Part shown: positions 5,598 through 7,404 of the stretch, piece by piece | Numbering within the stretch: position 1 is the first letter of the stretch | How the letters are laid out: each line of letters starts with the position of its first letter | Notes under the pieces: model-generated | What the model was told of the DNA's origin: nothing | The model's input: the letters and a program-made list of their open reading frames with translations, nothing else | Databases searched by the model: none | Made by a program: the position numbers and the translations under genes | From: Candidatus Hydrogenedentota bacterium | Lineage (GTDB): Bacteria > Hydrogenedentota > Hydrogenedentia > Hydrogenedentales > SLHB01 | Length of the DNA stretch: 7,404 nt | Assembly: GCA_003557825.1 (NCBI GenBank) | Contig: PWNM01000191.1 | Span: 1 to 7,404, forward strand | Direction: 5' to 3'

Positions 5598-7106
5598 ATG
5601 AATCTACCACGTTCCAGCGGCATTTTGTTGCATCCCACTTCCTTACCCGGACCCTATGGAATCGGAGACCTAGGACCCGAGGCGTACAAATTCGCCGACT
5701 TTCTGGTCGATGCCGGTCAGCGGGTCTGGCAGGTGTTGCCCTTGGGGCCTACGGGATTCGGCGATTCACCTTATCAGAGCTTCGGGGCCTTTGCGGGAAA
5801 CCCTCTACTTATCAGTCCAGAGAGGCTGCTCGACGATGCGCTCGTCACGCAGGGGGATTTGGCGGCTTGTCCTGATTTCCCGGCGGACAAAGTTGACTAT
5901 GGTCCTGTGATTACTTGGAAAAAGGTCCTATTGGCCAAGGCTTACGACCGATTTGTCGCCGGCGACTTCGGCGAACTGCGCAGGGATTTCGAACGATTTT
6001 GCCACGATCAGGCCCATTGGCTTGACGCCTTTGCGCTGTTCATGGCGCTTAAAGATGCCCATGACTATGCTCCTTGGACCCAATGGGAGCCTGCGTTGGC
6101 CCGGTATGAGGAAGAAGCGGTGGCCCAAGCCCGCCGCGATCATTCCAAAGCCTTTGAGATCAGCCGTTTCTCGCAGTTTCTGTTCTTCCGTCAATGGACG
6201 GCATTGCGGCGATATTGCAATGATCGGGCCATTCGAATCGTAGGGGACATTCCTATATATGTTGCCCACGATAGCGTTGATGTCTGGGCGAATCAGGAAG
6301 TTTTTCAGCTTGATGAGAAGGGGGATCCCACTGTTGTAGGCGGGGTACCACCGGATTATTTTTGCGCAACCGGTCAGCTTTGGGGGAATCCCTTGTACCG
6401 ATGGGATTATCTCGCTGATACAGGCTATGCTTGGTGGATCGATCGAGTCCGTGCCGTGCTTCATATGGTTGATATCGTTCGTATCGATCATTTTCGGGGA
6501 TTCGAGGCCTACTGGGAGGTTCCCGCTTCACATACGACTGCTGTTGATGGCCGTTGGGTGGAAGGGCCGCGTGATGGTTTGTTCGACGCGCTACGCGGGG
6601 CTTTTGGTGAGGACCTACCGATTATCGCCGAGAACCTGGGCGTGATTACCGACGAAGTTGAAGCGCTGCGCGAACGGTTCGGCCTACCCGGCATGGCTGT
6701 ACTTCAGTTTGGATTTGGTCGCAACGCCAAGGAGTCGTCTTTCCCGCCCCATATATTTACGCAAAACCTGGTCGCCTATACCGGTACGCATGACAATGAC
6801 ACCTTGCTTGGATGGTGGAAATCTATGCGTAAGGAAAAGGAGGCCCGTGCCTTTATCCGTAAATATTTGAACACGACAGGACGCGAGTTTAACTGGGTCT
6901 GTATTCGGGCTATCATGGCGTCGGTCGCGGATACCGCGGTGTTTCCGTTACAGGATGTGCTCGGGCTAGGTAGCGAGGGACGAATGAACCGTCCCGGCTA
7001 TGGCATAGGAAATTGGTCATGGCGATTTGAGGCAGACAGTCTTCGCCCGGAATGGAGCGAACGTCTCCGGGATATGGCCGAGACCTATGGCCGCTTGCTG
7101 GACTAA
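5598..7106 (+). CDS. malQ: 4-alpha-glucanotransferase (amylomaltase, GH77)
   Basis: A cytoplasmic disproportionating enzyme that moves alpha-1,4-glucan segments between maltodextrins, used in glycogen, starch or maltose metabolism. It has 502 residues, the usual size of the short Thermus-type and plant DPE1-type enzymes and shorter than E. coli MalQ. The N-terminus (SSGILLHPTSLPGPYGIGDLG) is typical. Catalytic residues are visible: nucleophile Asp297 in IVRIDHFRGF, acid/base Glu345 in IIAENLGVIT and transition-state Asp399 in YTGTHDNDT. The NPLYRWD and PPDYFCATGQLWGNP segments are also as expected. The ATG has AGGA at 5588-5591 six bases before it. The gene begins 39 bases after the CPBP gene with no terminator between them, so it may share that transcript, though no functional link is evident. 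It appears complete and intact. Confidence 0.96.
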   Translation: MNLPRSSGILLHPTSLPGPYGIGDLGPEAYKFADFLVDAGQRVWQVLPLGPTGFGDSPYQSFGAFAGNPLLISPERLLDDALVTQGDLAACPDFPADKVDYGPVITWKKVLLAKAYDRFVAGDFGELRRDFERFCHDQAHWLDAFALFMALKDAHDYAPWTQWEPALARYEEEAVAQARRDHSKAFEISRFSQFLFFRQWTALRRYCNDRAIRIVGDIPIYVAHDSVDVWANQEVFQLDEKGDPTVVGGVPPDYFCATGQLWGNPLYRWDYLADTGYAWWIDRVRAVLHMVDIVRIDHFRGFEAYWEVPASHTTAVDGRWVEGPRDGLFDALRGAFGEDLPIIAENLGVITDEVEALRERFGLPGMAVLQFGFGRNAKESSFPPHIFTQNLVAYTGTHDNDTLLGWWKSMRKEKEARAFIRKYLNTTGREFNWVCIRAIMASVADTAVFPLQDVLGLGSEGRMNRPGYGIGNWSWRFEADSLRPEWSERLRDMAETYGRLLD

Positions 7107-7156
7107 TTCGGGAATCGTTTTCGAACGTAGCACCAGATGAGTTGGAGGGAGTCCCC

Positions 7157-7404
7157 ATGGAGAAGCTGCTCATGATTGCACTGACGACGCTGGTGGCAAT
7201 ATCACCTGTTTCCGCCGCAGAAGAGGGTCCACGAAGCGTGTCTGTGTTGGATTATGGGGCTGTCGGTGATGGTGAGACCGACGATACGGCAGCGATTCAG
7301 GAAGCTCTGGATACCGTAGGACCGAATGGCGTTATTCACCTTCCTGCAGGCGCATATGTCCTCACTGATGGTCTTGTGGTCCCCAATGGCGTTTTACTCG
7401 AAGG
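7157..7404 (+). CDS. Secreted pectate lyase superfamily (right-handed beta-helix) protein, 3' end outside the window
   Basis: Only the first 82 codons are present; the frame is open to the right edge. A Sec signal peptide is clear: MEKLL, a hydrophobic core to about residue 18, then VSAAEEG with likely cleavage near residue 20-21. The mature N-terminus carries VLDYGAVGDGETDDTAAIQEALD (about 30-52), the opening signature of pectate-lyase-3 and GH28-like beta-helix proteins. It is followed by GVIHLPAGAYVLTDGLVVPNGVLLEG, which reads as the first beta-helix coils. Relatives include polygalacturonases, pectate lyases and phage or surface polysaccharide depolymerases. The missing C-terminus prevents a choice of substrate or mechanism. 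GGAGG at 7144-7148 lies eight bases before the ATG. The 50-base gap after malQ shows no good terminator, so read-through is possible. Confidence 0.85.
   Translation, partial: MEKLLMIALTTLVAISPVSAAEEGPRSVSVLDYGAVGDGETDDTAAIQEALDTVGPNGVIHLPAGAYVLTDGLVVPNGVLLE

Noticed and set aside
7107..7127. Short hairpin CGTT-TTCG-AACG after malQ as a terminator
   Set aside because: The stem is four base pairs with no T-run after it, well below what a terminator needs.

Overview
The window is about 55% GC and protein-dense. Six complete genes and one gene cut by the right edge all lie on the + strand. The first gene encodes a lipoprotein with a clear lipobox, and the last has a Sec-type signal peptide, so the host is most likely a Gram-negative bacterium. 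The mix of a UroD-like methyltransferase-family protein, a DUF1638 protein and a pectate-lyase-type beta-helix protein recalls anaerobic or environmental lineages such as the PVC group or Hydrogenedentes. This is an inference from gene content only; no marker gene settles the lineage.

Layout. Positions 21-2108 encode a large lipoprotein with two N-acetylmuramoyl-L-alanine amidase domains separated by beta-sandwich-like segments. The first amidase domain keeps its metal and catalytic residues and the second has lost most of them. A hairpin at 2109-2137 follows the stop codon. The 2138-2337 interval holds a possible promoter, a doubtful 36-codon ORF and a second hairpin just before a strong ribosome binding site. 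A small ankyrin-repeat protein follows at 2338-2859. After a 142-base gap with a candidate promoter come three closely packed genes: a UroD/MtaA-like protein (3002-4051), a DUF1638 protein (4063-4803) and a CPBP-family membrane protein (4803-5558). The stop codon of the first is part of the ribosome binding site of the second, and the second and third overlap by one base (TGATG). A 4-alpha-glucanotransferase (malQ, 5598-7106) follows after 39 bases. The start of a secreted pectate-lyase-superfamily protein begins at 7157 and runs off the window.

How the genes may work together. The UroD-like and DUF1638 genes look translationally linked and probably act in one pathway, plausibly corrinoid- or thiol-linked methyl transfer. 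No corrinoid protein or substrate methyltransferase is visible here, so the substrate is unknown. The CPBP protein is coupled to them, but its membrane-protease motifs are altered. MalQ acts on cytoplasmic alpha-glucans. The last gene suggests extracellular polysaccharide breakdown or binding. The amidase concerns the cell envelope. The window reads as ordinary chromosomal sequence rather than a mobile island: I saw no transposase, integrase, tRNA, CRISPR array or phage gene.
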